Assembly: GCA_963669315.1 (NCBI GenBank)
Contig: OY770021.1
Span: forward strand, 1,550,001 to 1,614,000
DNA length: 64,000 bases
Direction: 5' to 3'
Origin: SZUA-547 sp963669315
Lineage (GTDB): Bacteria > Pseudomonadota > Alphaproteobacteria > Rhodobacterales > Rhodobacteraceae
Within the stretch, counting starts at the first letter, position 1. Each line of letters opens with the position of its first letter. Under the pieces are notes generated by a model, which was given only the letters and a program-made list of their open reading frames with translations, did not search any database and was not told where the DNA came from. Below are positions 50,137-59,430 of the stretch, one piece after another. A program made the position numbers and the translations under genes.

Positions 50137-51114
50137 ATGAAGATCTGCATATTCGGCGCCGGCGCGATCGGTGGCTTTCTTGGGGTGAAGCTGGCAGAGG
50201 CTGGCGCGAATGTCAGCCTTGTGGCGCGAGGTCCGCATCTCGCCGCGATGCAGACGAACGGCCTGACGCTGATCGAGGAAGGCGGCAAGCGAACCAACGT
50301 GAACGTCGCCGCCTCGGACGATCCGACCGCGCTTGGCGCGCAGGACTACGTCGTCATCACGCTTAAGGCTCATTCGGTCCCGCCGGTCGTCGACATAATG
50401 CAGCCGCTGATCGGCGAGAAAACCACCATCGTCAGCGGCGTGAACGGCATCCCCTGGTGGTATTTCCACAAGATCGGCGGACCGTTGGAGGGCACGCGGC
50501 TCGCCTCCGTTGATCCCGGCGACGCGCAGTGGAATGGATTCGGACCAGACCGGGTGCTCGGCTGCGTGGTATACCCGGCCGCCGAGGTGATCGAGCCGGG
50601 CGTCGTCAAGCATATCGAGGGCAATCGCTTCTCACTGGGCGAGCCGGACCGGTCGAAATCGGATCGCGCGCTGACGCTCTCGAAGGTGCTCAGCGCCGCT
50701 GGCCTGAAAGCGCCGGTCAGGCCGCGTTTACGCGACGAGATATGGTTGAAGCTTTGGGGGAACCTGTCATTCAACCCGATTTCTGCGCTCACTCGTGCGA
50801 CGCTGGACGTTCTTTGTACTGATGAAGGAACCCGCGCAGTCGCCCGCAGCATGATGCTCGAAGCGCAACAGATCGCCGAGAAGCTGGGCGTGAAATTTCC
50901 AATCGATGTGGAGCGACGCATCGACGGCGGCGCTGCAGTGGGCGCGCATCGCACCTCGATGCTGCAGGACCTCGATCAGGGCCGCCCGATGGAGATCGAC
51001 GCGCTCGTCGCTTCGGTGCAGGAACTGGGGCGATTGACCGACACGCCGACACCGACCATCGACACCGTTCTGGCTCTCGTGCGGCTGCGGTCCAAGGTGG
51101 CCAGACTTTACTAG
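50137..51114 (+). CDS. 2-dehydropantoate 2-reductase-like dehydrogenase
   Basis: 325 residues. Rossmann nucleotide site 'ICIFGAGAIGGFLGVKLAEA' (about 3-22) and the ApbA C-terminal domain with catalytic Lys in RDEIWLKLWGNLSFNPISAL and 'DVERRIDGGAAVGAHRTSML'. Family members reduce 2-oxoacids to 2-hydroxyacids with NADPH; PanE is the type member. In this operon it more likely handles a 2-oxo acid intermediate of the catabolic route than pantothenate synthesis. Confidence 0.87.
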   Translation: MKICIFGAGAIGGFLGVKLAEAGANVSLVARGPHLAAMQTNGLTLIEEGGKRTNVNVAASDDPTALGAQDYVVITLKAHSVPPVVDIMQPLIGEKTTIVSGVNGIPWWYFHKIGGPLEGTRLASVDPGDAQWNGFGPDRVLGCVVYPAAEVIEPGVVKHIEGNRFSLGEPDRSKSDRALTLSKVLSAAGLKAPVRPRLRDEIWLKLWGNLSFNPISALTRATLDVLCTDEGTRAVARSMMLEAQQIAEKLGVKFPIDVERRIDGGAAVGAHRTSMLQDLDQGRPMEIDALVASVQELGRLTDTPTPTIDTVLALVRLRSKVARLY

Positions 51115-51189
51115 ACCGCGCCTCTCGGCATTTCGTCCTCATCGCATTGCTGGACCTGTCGCGGAAAAGTTCCGGCCACTTGCTCTCGT

Positions 51190-51795
51190 TTAGGCCGCTC
51201 TTCGCTCGAAGCGGAGCGGGCTTATCCCGTTGAGGGCTGAGTGCCGCCTACGGGGATTGTAGAAGCCGTTGATGTATTGGAACAAGGCCATTTCCGCCTG
51301 CCTCCTTGTGGTCCATTTTTGGCGCCAGATCAGCTCGGCCTTCAGGGTCTTGAAGAAGCTCTCGACCACGGGGTTGTCGTAGCAATCGCTCTTGCCGCTC
51401 ATCAAGGCCAGGAAGCCGTGCTTCCTGAGGCGTTTCCGATAGTCGCCCGAGCAGTACTGGCTACCGCGATCGGTGTAGTGAATGCGCCCTGGCGGCGGTT
51501 GGCGCAGGGCGACGGTCATGTCCAGAGCTCGGATGGCCAGGTCCCGCTTCAGGCGGTCGCTGACGGCCCAGTCGATGACGCGCCGGGAGTAGAGGTCGAG
51601 AATAACGGCCAGGCAGAGCCAGCCCTCGCCGGTCCATATATTGCTGATGTCGCCCGCCCATTTCTGATTGGGAGCGTCGGCGGCAAAATCCCGATCCAGC
51701 AGGTACGGTGGCAGTGTGCGACGACGTTCGCATTTGACGTCGAATAACAAGTAAATGGCGCGCCTTCTCAATACGGGGGCGTCGTGAAATCCCAT
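51190..51795 (-). pseudogene. IS3-family transposase OrfB fragment
   Basis: The DDE catalytic core of an IS3 OrfB is present: Asp in WAGDISNIW, Asp in HYTDRGSQYC and Glu in VVESFFKTLKAEL, ending with the usual 'YNPRRRHSALNGISPLRFE'. The N-terminal part and OrfA are missing. Residues 1-30 of the frame are unrelated filler, and true similarity starts near LLDRDFAADAPNQKW. An old truncated insertion beside the catabolic cluster. Confidence 0.88.
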
Positions 51796-51833
51796 CTTCG
51801 CATCGGATTAACGGATCGGCAGGGGATCCCTTT

Positions 51834-52100
51834 ATGGCGCTGCCACTATTCAAGAAAACGGTCGTCATCACATCCGGGATAATCACGGCGGCGATACTCG
51901 TGGGCGGGATCGGTTACGGGTCTTATCAGGCCTACCTGTTCGCCCGGCAATCGATGCAGCAAGCCGCTATCGATCGAAATTTGGAAAAGTGCGAGCGATA
52001 CAACTACAGCAACTTTAGACGTTACTCCCGCTGCTTGTCGCGGCGTGGGGATCAGCGACGCCACGTATTACAGCCGGACCCCCTGAAGAACTCTGTGTGA
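51834..52100 (+). CDS. Small membrane protein
   Basis: 88 residues. One transmembrane span (about 9-33, VVITSGIITAAILVGGIGYG) followed by a basic, Arg/Tyr/Cys-rich tail. The stop falls exactly at the predicted left end of the IS5 element (52101), so its last residues may come from a target site or the gene may be cut short. Family not recognised. Confidence 0.45.
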   Translation: MALPLFKKTVVITSGIITAAILVGGIGYGSYQAYLFARQSMQQAAIDRNLEKCERYNYSNFRRYSRCLSRRGDQRRHVLQPDPLKNSV

Positions 52101-53384
52101 GGGCTCTGGAAAGGCGTATTTGGGTTGCCGAGAGGTCTGGCGTCCGGGTTCCGGGAGTTTGTCCCGAGGGATTTCGGGTGTTCCACGCTGTTTCGGCTAC
52201 GCCGCTGTCGCCCGTCGCTCCCAGAGGACCAGGCGTTTCATGTTGAAGGCGATATTCGCCATGCCGATCTTCGCCCTGGCCCGATCGACGCCGATGGTGC
52301 GCACGAACAGCGCCATTCCGCGCTTCTGCTCGGCGAAGACATGCTCGACGGCGGAGCGGACCTTCGAGCGGGCGGCGTTGGCGCGCTGATGGTGGTGAGG
52401 CAGCGCCTTGCCGGGCGCGCGGCGGAAGTGGACCTTCGAGGTCAGGCCCGCCTTTGCGATCCGCTTCTCGTTCTTCCTCGAACGGTAGGCGTTCGAACGC
52501 TCACTCGAACCGGTGGCGTTCGCATTCTCACCGGCCCAGACCGCCGAGCCGGTGTTCGCCCTGTCCAGCAGACCCGGCAGTTCCCGCCCGTCATATCGAG
52601 ACGCGTCGGTCACCGACCATTTCCGGATGAAGCCATGGCGCCGGTCCGTGCCGATATGGCTCTTGTAGCCGAACACCGGGGTGGCGATCTCGGCCAGCAT
52701 CGTCCCGTCCGGGCGGCGCTTGCGGCGGCCACGCTTCAGGGTCCAGCGCGCATCGCGGTCTTTCTGGGCCAGCCTGGCGGGCTTGGCCTTCCACTCCTCC
52801 GGCGTTCCACCGCTCTTGGCGATGGCGCGCTCCGCGTCGGTCATGCGCTGGCGCGGGGCCGCGATGATGCTGGCGTCCATGATCTGCCCGCCCATGGCCA
52901 GGTAGCCGGCGTCCTTCAGGTGCGCGTCGAACCGCGCGAACAGCCTCTCCACCGCCCCGGTCTGCGTCAGAACCTCGCGAAACCGCCAGATCGTGGTCTC
53001 GTCCGGAACCCAGTTGCCGTCATCAAGGCGCAGAAACCGCCCGAACGTCCGCCGGTCCATGATCTGAAACTCCGCCTGCGCATCCGACAACCCGTAGAGC
53101 GCCTGCAGAACCAGCACCTTGAACATCATCAGAGGGTCCATAGGCGGACGGCCGCCCTTCGCCCCGTCAGGCCGGTTCAGCGCCGCATCCAGATCCACCC
53201 GGAACATCTCGAAGCCGATCACCGAGACCAACCGCTCCAGCGGATCGCCAGCCTTAGACAAGGCCGCATACCTCTCGTCCAGATCAAAGAAACCACGCTG
53301 ATCAGACATGTCGCCCTCCTGTCGCCGCACAAGGAGACGGAATCACGTCAGGCCGCAAACCGCGAGAGGTTTTTCAGGGTGTCC
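52101..53384 (-). mobile_element. IS5-family insertion sequence
   Basis: One intact transposase gene with weak terminal similarity: GGGCTCTGGAAA at 52101 and the complement GGACACCCTGAAAA ending at 53384. Ends are approximate; no target duplication was resolved. Confidence 0.72.
52197..53309 (-). CDS. IS5-family transposase
   Basis: 370 residues from ATG 53309 (AGGAGGG 4 nt upstream). N-terminal 'DPLMMFKVLVLQALYGLSDA' and 'FGRFLRLDDGNWVPDETTIW' are typical of IS5. DDE residues: Asp in QIMDASIIAAPRQR, Asp in SVTDASRYDGRELPG and Glu in VEHVFAEQKRGM. Complete frame, apparently functional. Confidence 0.94.
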   Translation of the reverse strand: MSDQRGFFDLDERYAALSKAGDPLERLVSVIGFEMFRVDLDAALNRPDGAKGGRPPMDPLMMFKVLVLQALYGLSDAQAEFQIMDRRTFGRFLRLDDGNWVPDETTIWRFREVLTQTGAVERLFARFDAHLKDAGYLAMGGQIMDASIIAAPRQRMTDAERAIAKSGGTPEEWKAKPARLAQKDRDARWTLKRGRRKRRPDGTMLAEIATPVFGYKSHIGTDRRHGFIRKWSVTDASRYDGRELPGLLDRANTGSAVWAGENANATGSSERSNAYRSRKNEKRIAKAGLTSKVHFRRAPGKALPHHHQRANAARSKVRSAVEHVFAEQKRGMALFVRTIGVDRARAKIGMANIAFNMKRLVLWERRATAA

Positions 53385-53707
53385 GATTGGAGCGTTAGCA
53401 AACCGGTTGATGACGACAACTGATCGGGTTGCATTCTTCGCGCTCAATGAGAAGAACATATGTGTGATTTGGATTGCGCTCCGGCGCCGGGTTCGATCCT
53501 GACACCGACTAGGATCCTGCGGCCGGCTCGCATTGCCGAGAGAGCTCCGCGCCGCAAATATACGCAAACTCCAGTCTTCGGCAAATTGATCGGCGTCTTG
53601 TCCACCGCCGAGATAGGCGCGAAGTTGTGATCAGCGGTCACATTCGCCCCGCGCTCTTTCTCCTGTAGTTGTTTTATAGTCGGCGTTGAGCAAACTGAGA
53701 GGATCCG
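53385..53707. other. Boundary between IS5 and core genes
   Basis: About 320 bp with no gene. The promoter of the M48 protease gene probably lies near TAGTTGTTTTATAGT (53665-53680). No terminator was seen. Confidence 0.4.
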
Positions 53708-55195
53708 ATGGCGTCACCACTCAAGATATTCCGGGCCGCGGCCATCGCTTTGACGCTTGTCGCTGCGGCCTGCGCCCAGACCAAGAATCCCGCCACCGGG
53801 CGAAGTGAGTACACGACGCTGTCGCCCAAGGATGAGCGAGCGATCGGCGCGCGCGAGCACCCGAAGATCCTGAAAGCTTATGGCGGCGCCTATGGCGACA
53901 AGGAACTGGCCGCCTATGTGAACCGGATAGGCCAAAAACTAGCCAAGCAATCCGAGTTGCCCAATATCAAATGGACTTTCACGGTGCTGGACAGCCCGGT
54001 GGTCAACGCCTTCGCTTTACCGGGTGGATACATCTACGTCACGCGCGGGCTTACTGCGCTCGCCAATGATGAGGCGGAGCTGGCCTCGGTGCTGGGGCAC
54101 GAGATCGGCCACGTTACGGCGCGCCACAGCGCCCAGCGTCAGACCAACCAGACGGTGGCCGGGCTTGGCGCGGCGGCGGTGACCATCGGCGCGGTTCTTC
54201 TGGGAGCCGATCCCAGCCTGGCGCGAGGCATCGGCGACGTCGCCAACACGGCTGGCGCGGGCTATGTCGCCGGCTATTCCCGAAATCAGGAACTTGAAGC
54301 TGACGAGCTGGGCGTCCGGTATCTCAAGCGCCTTGGATACGACCCTATGGCGCAGGCGGATTTCCTTGCAGCGCTGCAGGCGTCCTCCACCCTGCAGGCC
54401 AAGATCGCCGGTCGTCAATATGACCCCAACCGCGTGGACTTTCTCGCCTCGCATCCGGCAACGGCGGAACGGGTGAGCCGCGCGCGGTCGCTGGCGCGTC
54501 AGGCGGGCGACGGATCGCGCAAGCGCGGCGCGTTCCTGAAAGTGGTGGACGGGGTTGAATATGGCGACAGCGGCAGACAGGGGCTGATCCGGGGCCAGAC
54601 CTTCGCCCATCCCGACATGCGCTTTAAATTCGACGCGCCCGAAGGGTTCAAACTGAAAAATTCGCCGAACGCGGTGCTGGCCGCCGGTCCCTCCAACGCA
54701 GGGGTGATTTTCGACGCGGGCGCGTATCCCGGCGGATCTATGCGCGACTACATTGCGAAGCGCTGGGCGCCTGAGCTGGCCAAAAAGTCCAAGATCAAGC
54801 AGGCCTCGAAGCTGAAGTCACTCAGAATAGATGGTCTGGAGGCGGCGCAGGTCGATCTGTACGTCCGCACCTCCAAGGGAGAGATGATCGCGACGCTGAC
54901 GGCGATCCGAATGGGGAAACGTGTGTTCCGCTTCACCGGCCTCGCGCCGAGAAACGCATCCGGCCGGTTAAAGCGGGCGACTCGCGACGCCGCGCTCAGT
55001 TTTGAAAGCCTGAGCAAGAAACAGGCGTCACGCTGGCGCGCCTATCGCATCGACGTGGTGATGTCGTCGAACGTCGCGTCCGCCGGCAGGCAGACGCCGT
55101 TCGAAAACTTCGCCGAAGAACGGCTGCGCGTGCTGAACGGCCTGGATCGCGGACAGCGCACCACCAGCGACGGTAGGATCAAGACGGTGAAGTAA
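53708..55195 (+). CDS. M48-family metalloprotease lipoprotein
   Basis: 495 residues. Lipobox VAAAC (Cys22) anchors it in the envelope. Zinc-protease motif HEIGH (131-135) with the third ligand Glu in NQELEADELGVRY (about 197). The C-terminal half (about 280-440) is the extra domain usual in alphaproteobacterial BepA/LoiP-like proteases ('MRFKFDAPEGFKLKNSPNAV'). Likely quality control of outer-membrane proteins in the periplasm. Converges on rpoH; a shared stress role fits, but co-regulation is not shown. Confidence 0.92.
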   Translation: MASPLKIFRAAAIALTLVAAACAQTKNPATGRSEYTTLSPKDERAIGAREHPKILKAYGGAYGDKELAAYVNRIGQKLAKQSELPNIKWTFTVLDSPVVNAFALPGGYIYVTRGLTALANDEAELASVLGHEIGHVTARHSAQRQTNQTVAGLGAAAVTIGAVLLGADPSLARGIGDVANTAGAGYVAGYSRNQELEADELGVRYLKRLGYDPMAQADFLAALQASSTLQAKIAGRQYDPNRVDFLASHPATAERVSRARSLARQAGDGSRKRGAFLKVVDGVEYGDSGRQGLIRGQTFAHPDMRFKFDAPEGFKLKNSPNAVLAAGPSNAGVIFDAGAYPGGSMRDYIAKRWAPELAKKSKIKQASKLKSLRIDGLEAAQVDLYVRTSKGEMIATLTAIRMGKRVFRFTGLAPRNASGRLKRATRDAALSFESLSKKQASRWRAYRIDVVMSSNVASAGRQTPFENFAEERLRVLNGLDRGQRTTSDGRIKTVK

Positions 55196-55207
55196 GCGCG
55201 GGGCGGT

Positions 55208-56110
55208 TCAGACTGCCAGCGTCAGTTCGGCCGCAGCGCGTTCGCCCAGCTTCTCCTCCAGCGCGCGCCGCATTTTGCCAAGCGCCTGCGCCTCTAGCTG
55301 GCGCACGCGCTCTTTCGACAGGCCCAGCTTGCCGCCCAGCGACTCGAGAGTTTCAGGATGATCTGCGACCTTGCGGGCGACGATAATCATCTTCTCGCGC
55401 TCGGTCAGCACGCCCATCGCCTCAGTGATCCACCCGCGCGCGCGGGTACGGTCGGAGTCGCGGGCGACTGACACATCGGCGCGCTCCGCCTCGCATTCCA
55501 GCGTTTCGACCCATTCACGGGCGCCGTCATCGGTTGTCTGCTTGGCGTTCAGCGAAAAGTCCGGCCCGGCAAGCCGCGCCTCCATCAACTCCACATCCCG
55601 AACCGGCGCGCCAATTTCCTTTGCGATCTCGGCCCGAAGCTCGGATGTCATCTCGCCGGTCGGATCCAGACCCATTTCGCGCTCCAGCTTCGCGCGCACC
55701 CGGCGCATGTTGAAGAACAGCGATTTCTGCGACGAGGTGGACCCGGTGCGCACCAGAGACCAGTTGCGCATCACATGATCCTGAATCGACGCCTTGATCC
55801 ACCAGACAGCGTAGGTCGAAAACCGAACGCCGCGATCCGGGTCGAATTTCGAGGCGGCTTTCATCAGCCCGACGCCGGCTTCCTGAATCAGGTCGTTCAT
55901 CGACGCGCCATAGCGGCGGTACTTGCCCGCCATGGAAATGGCGAGGCGCATATAGGCGGTTACCAGGCGGTGAAGCGCCTGCTCGTCGCCTTCATCGCGC
56001 CAGGCTCGCGCGAGCGCCTGTTCGGTCTCGGCGTCCAGAAGCTCCGCTTTCATCGCCGACCGAATGACGGTGCGGTCAGATTGCCGCGACGGTGGGTATT
56101 GCGACCCCAT
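55208..56110 (-). CDS. rpoH: RNA polymerase heat-shock sigma factor (RpoH2-type)
   Basis: 300 residues from ATG 56110 (AGGGAG about 10 nt upstream; a longer in-frame extension to 56284 overlaps the CobU gene). Region 2 'NDLIQEAGVGLMKAASKFDP', 'FSTYAVWWIKASIQDHVMRN', the RpoH box-like 'SSQKSLFFNMRRVRAKLE' and region 4 'LGLSKERVRQLEAQALGKMR' are clear. Many alphaproteobacteria have two RpoH; this sequence looks like the second type, which responds to oxidative stress. Paralogue identity is inferred. Confidence 0.92.
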   Translation of the reverse strand: MGSQYPPSRQSDRTVIRSAMKAELLDAETEQALARAWRDEGDEQALHRLVTAYMRLAISMAGKYRRYGASMNDLIQEAGVGLMKAASKFDPDRGVRFSTYAVWWIKASIQDHVMRNWSLVRTGSTSSQKSLFFNMRRVRAKLEREMGLDPTGEMTSELRAEIAKEIGAPVRDVELMEARLAGPDFSLNAKQTTDDGAREWVETLECEAERADVSVARDSDRTRARGWITEAMGVLTEREKMIIVARKVADHPETLESLGGKLGLSKERVRQLEAQALGKMRRALEEKLGERAAAELTLAV

Positions 56111-56267
56111 GATCCAATATCTCCCTGTAGTGAACGTCTTATTGTCCCGGTCTTTCGCCAGGATTGTCGCCGGTCTTTCGCCGGGTCGATGATTGTTATA
56201 CGCAATCTTACCTGCGGCGAAACGGTCGCAGGGGTAAAATTGGATCAAATTCCCGCGGAGCGGAATA

Positions 56268-56810
56268 TTGTTTCCCGAACGCACACTAATTCTAGGCGGC
56301 GCAAGGTCCGGAAAAAGCGCCTATGCGGAGCATTTGGCAGCCATATGTGCGCCGTCGGGCGAAGCGCGCGTCTATATCGCCACGGCCGAGGCCGGCGATA
56401 CTGAGATGCAGACACGGATCGAGGCGCATCTGGCCCGGCGTGGCGCCGGGTGGCGCACGGTCGAGGCGGCGCTGGACCTTCCCGGGGCGCTTGGCGCCGC
56501 GCAGAATGACGTCTCCGTCGTGCTCGTGGATTGCCTTACCTTGTGGCTGAGCAATCTGATGTTGGCGGGGCGCGAATGGGACGCGGAGGCCGATTCTCTG
56601 GCCGAAGTTCTGGTCGGAGGCGGCGCCCCGGTGATTCTGGTCTCGAACGAGGTGGGGATGGGGTTGGTCCCCGACAATGCGCTGGGCCGTGCGTTTCGCG
56701 ACGCGCAAGGCTCGCTCAACCAGAAAATCGCCCAACATTGCGACTACGTCGCATTTGTCGCGGCGGGTTTGCCGATGACGCTTAAAGGCCGCGCGCCGGA
56801 GGGACTATGA
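56268..56810 (+). CDS. cobU: Adenosylcobinamide kinase / guanylyltransferase
   Basis: 180 residues from TTG 56268 (GGAG 7 nt upstream). P-loop LILGGARSGKSAYAE (about 7-21), 'YIATAEAGDTEMQTRIEAHL', 'DCLTLWLSNLM' and 'VSNEVGMGLVPDNALGRAFR' are the family blocks (CobU/CobP). It phosphorylates adenosylcobinamide and attaches GMP in the nucleotide-loop stage of vitamin B12 synthesis. Overlaps the next gene by 4 bp. Confidence 0.93.
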   Translation: MFPERTLILGGARSGKSAYAEHLAAICAPSGEARVYIATAEAGDTEMQTRIEAHLARRGAGWRTVEAALDLPGALGAAQNDVSVVLVDCLTLWLSNLMLAGREWDAEADSLAEVLVGGGAPVILVSNEVGMGLVPDNALGRAFRDAQGSLNQKIAQHCDYVAFVAAGLPMTLKGRAPEGL

Positions 56811-57412
56811 CCGAATCCCGCATTGTTCGCTGGTGGTGGGTGCGCCACGCGCCCAGCCACGCATCTGGCCTGACCGGCTGGACCGACGCGCCGGCGGATC
56901 TGTCGGATGTGGTGACGCTGATGCGCCTTCGCGACGCGCTACCGGCAGAGGCGACGGTGATCTCCTCAGATCTTGGACGCGCCGACGCGACGGCCGCCCG
57001 GCTACGCGGCAAAAGGTTGCGTGGGCCGTCGGAACGGGCGTTTCGCGAGCAGTTCTTCGGCCATTGGGAAGGGCTGAGCCACGACGAGATCGCCGAGAAG
57101 AACGCCGATCAGGCGACCGCGTTCTGGGAGGATCCCGCGAACGCCCGCCCGCCCGGCGGAGAGAGCTTCGCGGCGCTCTGCAAGCGGGTCAGCGAGACGA
57201 TCGACCGTCTGAACGGATCGGTCCGTTCAGGTGATCTGGCCGTTGTCGCCCATGCCGGTTCGATTCGTGCGGCCATCGCCCACGCGTTGGACCTGCCGCC
57301 TGAAAAAGCGCTGGGCTTCGAGATTGCGCCGCTGTCGCTGACCCGGCTGGACCGGATCGAGACTGATGATGGCGATGTCTGGCGCGTCGGCGGCGTGAAT
57401 ATGGGAGTTTAG
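56807..57412 (+). CDS. Histidine phosphatase (CobC-like)
   Basis: 201 residues. Phosphoglycerate-mutase fold: catalytic His in WWVRHAPSHA (RH motif), second His in VVAHAGSIRAAI, and Glu in FREQFFGHWEGLSHDE. Coupled to cobU by ATGA, which supports the alpha-ribazole phosphatase role (CobC) that removes phosphate in cobalamin assembly. Other small-molecule phosphatase roles remain possible. Confidence 0.85.
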   Translation: MTESRIVRWWWVRHAPSHASGLTGWTDAPADLSDVVTLMRLRDALPAEATVISSDLGRADATAARLRGKRLRGPSERAFREQFFGHWEGLSHDEIAEKNADQATAFWEDPANARPPGGESFAALCKRVSETIDRLNGSVRSGDLAVVAHAGSIRAAIAHALDLPPEKALGFEIAPLSLTRLDRIETDDGDVWRVGGVNMGV

Positions 57413-57506
57413 GCGACGTCATAAAGTTTTGCTCTATCTGACCTAGGGGTTACAGTAGGTTGAGGCGACGTAGATCGCTCAACCAACCGATGTCAGGGAG
57501 GAAAAC

Positions 57507-58286
57507 GTGATCGCCAGACCAATACTCCAATCGTGCGACGCCCGGCCACTGATCCGCCGCGCGCTCGCAGCCGCAGCGATGCTAGCTGTCGCAGTCACGG
57601 GTGCCCAGGCGCAGGATGAGGCGATGACCGCCAGCGCAATCATCGAACGCACAAGCGCGCTGCTGGACGGTACGAAAAGCTACACATTCCACGTCGAGAA
57701 ATTATTCGACAGGGTGCTGGCCAAGGGCGGAAAGATCCAGCTCGGCGGCGCGATGGACGTAGCGGTGCGGCGGCCGGACCGGTTCTATGTCTCTTATGGC
57801 GACGCCCTGACGTCGATGGAGTTCTGGTATGACGGAGAGAATTTCTCGATCCAGAACCACCGTAACCTCGTGCACAGCTCAATCGAGGCGGGCGACACTA
57901 TCGGCACCACCGCGGATATTCTGGAACAGAAGTACGATCTTGTTCTGCCAATGGCCGAGTTGATCTCGGATTCCTCCTACCGGCAGGATGCGGCCGAGGT
58001 TGGTCAGCGCAGCTATCTGGGCGTTCGCGAACTGGAAACCGGCCCGGCCCATCATCTGCTATTCCGCGGCCCGGACATGGACTGGCAGATATGGATCGAC
58101 GCCGACGGAGAGCCACTTCCCATGAAGCTGGTGATCGTGCGCAAAGACGATCCCGATCTGCCGCAGCAGACCATCATTTTCAGCGAATGGGATCTGAAGG
58201 CCGATCTGCCCGACGAGACGTTCGAGGCGGAGTTCGAGCCTGAGTCGGCGCGGGCCGCGTTTCGCCCCTCGCAGCGCGAACAGTAG
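57507..58286 (+). CDS. DUF2092 periplasmic protein
   Basis: 259 residues from GTG 57507 (AGGGAGG upstream). A Sec signal (about 18-36, RALAAAAMLAVAVTGAQAQ) precedes a beta-rich domain matching the DUF2092 pattern: 'LLDGTKSYTFHVEKLFDRVL', 'VRRPDRFYVSYGD' and 'HHLLFRGPDMDWQIWID'. The fold resembles LolA/LolB-type half-barrels. Forms an operon with the Arg/Asp-rich protein 12 bp downstream. Confidence 0.85.
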   Translation: MIARPILQSCDARPLIRRALAAAAMLAVAVTGAQAQDEAMTASAIIERTSALLDGTKSYTFHVEKLFDRVLAKGGKIQLGGAMDVAVRRPDRFYVSYGDALTSMEFWYDGENFSIQNHRNLVHSSIEAGDTIGTTADILEQKYDLVLPMAELISDSSYRQDAAEVGQRSYLGVRELETGPAHHLLFRGPDMDWQIWIDADGEPLPMKLVIVRKDDPDLPQQTIIFSEWDLKADLPDETFEAEFEPESARAAFRPSQREQ

Positions 58287-58298
58287 GAGGACGTGAAG

Positions 58299-59426
58299 AT
58301 GTTTCGATCCAAGATCACTCGCGGCGTCGCGGCCGCATTCGCGATCCTTTCCATGACTTCTCTGGTCACCGTGGATTATGCCGAGGCGGGTCGTTTTGAG
58401 CGCGGCGGAGGCGGCGGCGGCGCGCACAAACGGCACAGCGGCGGCAGTCACAAAGCGCGCGCTGGCGGTGGACGATCCCAGAAGGCTCGCGCCAGCAGCG
58501 GAAAAAGCCAGAAGGCGCGCCCGCAATCCTTCAAGCAGCGCTCAGGCGGCGCGAGCGGCGGTGTGCGTCACGCTGCGTCACGGCCTTCCGCCAAAACCGC
58601 CAAGCCGGCGACGCGCCCCTCTGGCGGCGACCGGCAGGCATCGCGTCAGGACCGGTCCGGCGATCGGCAGGGTCAACGTGAAGATCGCCAGGGGAATCGC
58701 GGCGAGAACAAGGGCGACCGGCAGGACAACCGCCAGGACCGCAATGAGGACAGGCAGGACAACCGCGGTGACCGCAATGAGGAGCGCACCGAGCGGCAAG
58801 AGAATCGACAGGACGGTCGCACAGATCGAACAGAATCCCGGCAGGACGGTCGCACCGAACGCAACGAGGACCGGCAGGAAACCCGCCGTGAGATCGCCGA
58901 CGACATCTCTGACAACAACTACTGGGGTCACCACCACCGCTACTACGACGACGACTGGTGGGATGACGGCAACGATTTCGGCTGGGGCGTGTTCTGGGGG
59001 CTCGCCATCGGCGTGACCATTGCGTCCTTGCCGGACCGGCATGAAACGGTCGTCGTGAACAACGACACTTACTACTACTCCAATGGCTCCTATTATCAGG
59101 AAGCTGATGGCGGGTATGTCACGGTCGAGGCGCCCGCTGGCGCGACCGTTGAGAACGCCCCCAGCCAAATTGAGCCCGTCGAAGTAGATGGCGTGCAATA
59201 TGGCTACTCAGAGGGCGTGTTCTATGAAGCCGTGGTCAGCGACAGCGGTGAAGCGGAGTTCCGGGTCATCGAAGCTCCGATCGGGGCTGTGGTCGAAGAA
59301 CTGCCCGAAAGCGCGCAGAGGACGACGCTGGGCGGTCGGGATTATTTCCTCTTCGCCGAGACCTGGTACGAGCCCTTCATGTCTGGCTCGGCCGTCGTCT
59401 ATGAGGTGGTCGAGTCGCCAGCGTGA
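58299..59426 (+). CDS. Secreted DUF6515-like protein with Asp/Arg/Asn-rich repeats
   Basis: 375 residues from ATG 58299 (TAGGAGG 8 nt upstream; GTG 58293 is too close to it). Signal peptide (about 1-28). Then a Gly/Arg/Lys/Ser basic part and about 80 residues of imperfect repeats of 'DRQDNRxDRNED' type (DNA 58690-58890). A short His/Tyr/Asp stretch and a hydrophobic span precede three tandem beta units: 'YYYSNGSYYQEADGGYVTVE', 'VQYGYSEGVFYEAVV' and 'DYFLFAETWYEPFM'. The last match DUF6515. Probably an envelope or matrix protein. Confidence 0.82.
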   Translation: MFRSKITRGVAAAFAILSMTSLVTVDYAEAGRFERGGGGGGAHKRHSGGSHKARAGGGRSQKARASSGKSQKARPQSFKQRSGGASGGVRHAASRPSAKTAKPATRPSGGDRQASRQDRSGDRQGQREDRQGNRGENKGDRQDNRQDRNEDRQDNRGDRNEERTERQENRQDGRTDRTESRQDGRTERNEDRQETRREIADDISDNNYWGHHHRYYDDDWWDDGNDFGWGVFWGLAIGVTIASLPDRHETVVVNNDTYYYSNGSYYQEADGGYVTVEAPAGATVENAPSQIEPVEVDGVQYGYSEGVFYEAVVSDSGEAEFRVIEAPIGAVVEELPESAQRTTLGGRDYFLFAETWYEPFMSGSAVVYEVVESPA

Positions 59427-59430
59427 CGGG

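Noticed and set aside
52125..53423. 432-codon plus-strand frame across the IS5 transposase
   Set aside because: Antisense shadow of an intact transposase.
58690..58890. Short repeats as CRISPR or minisatellite outside genes
   Set aside because: They lie in frame inside a coding region with a signal peptide and a conserved C-terminal domain.
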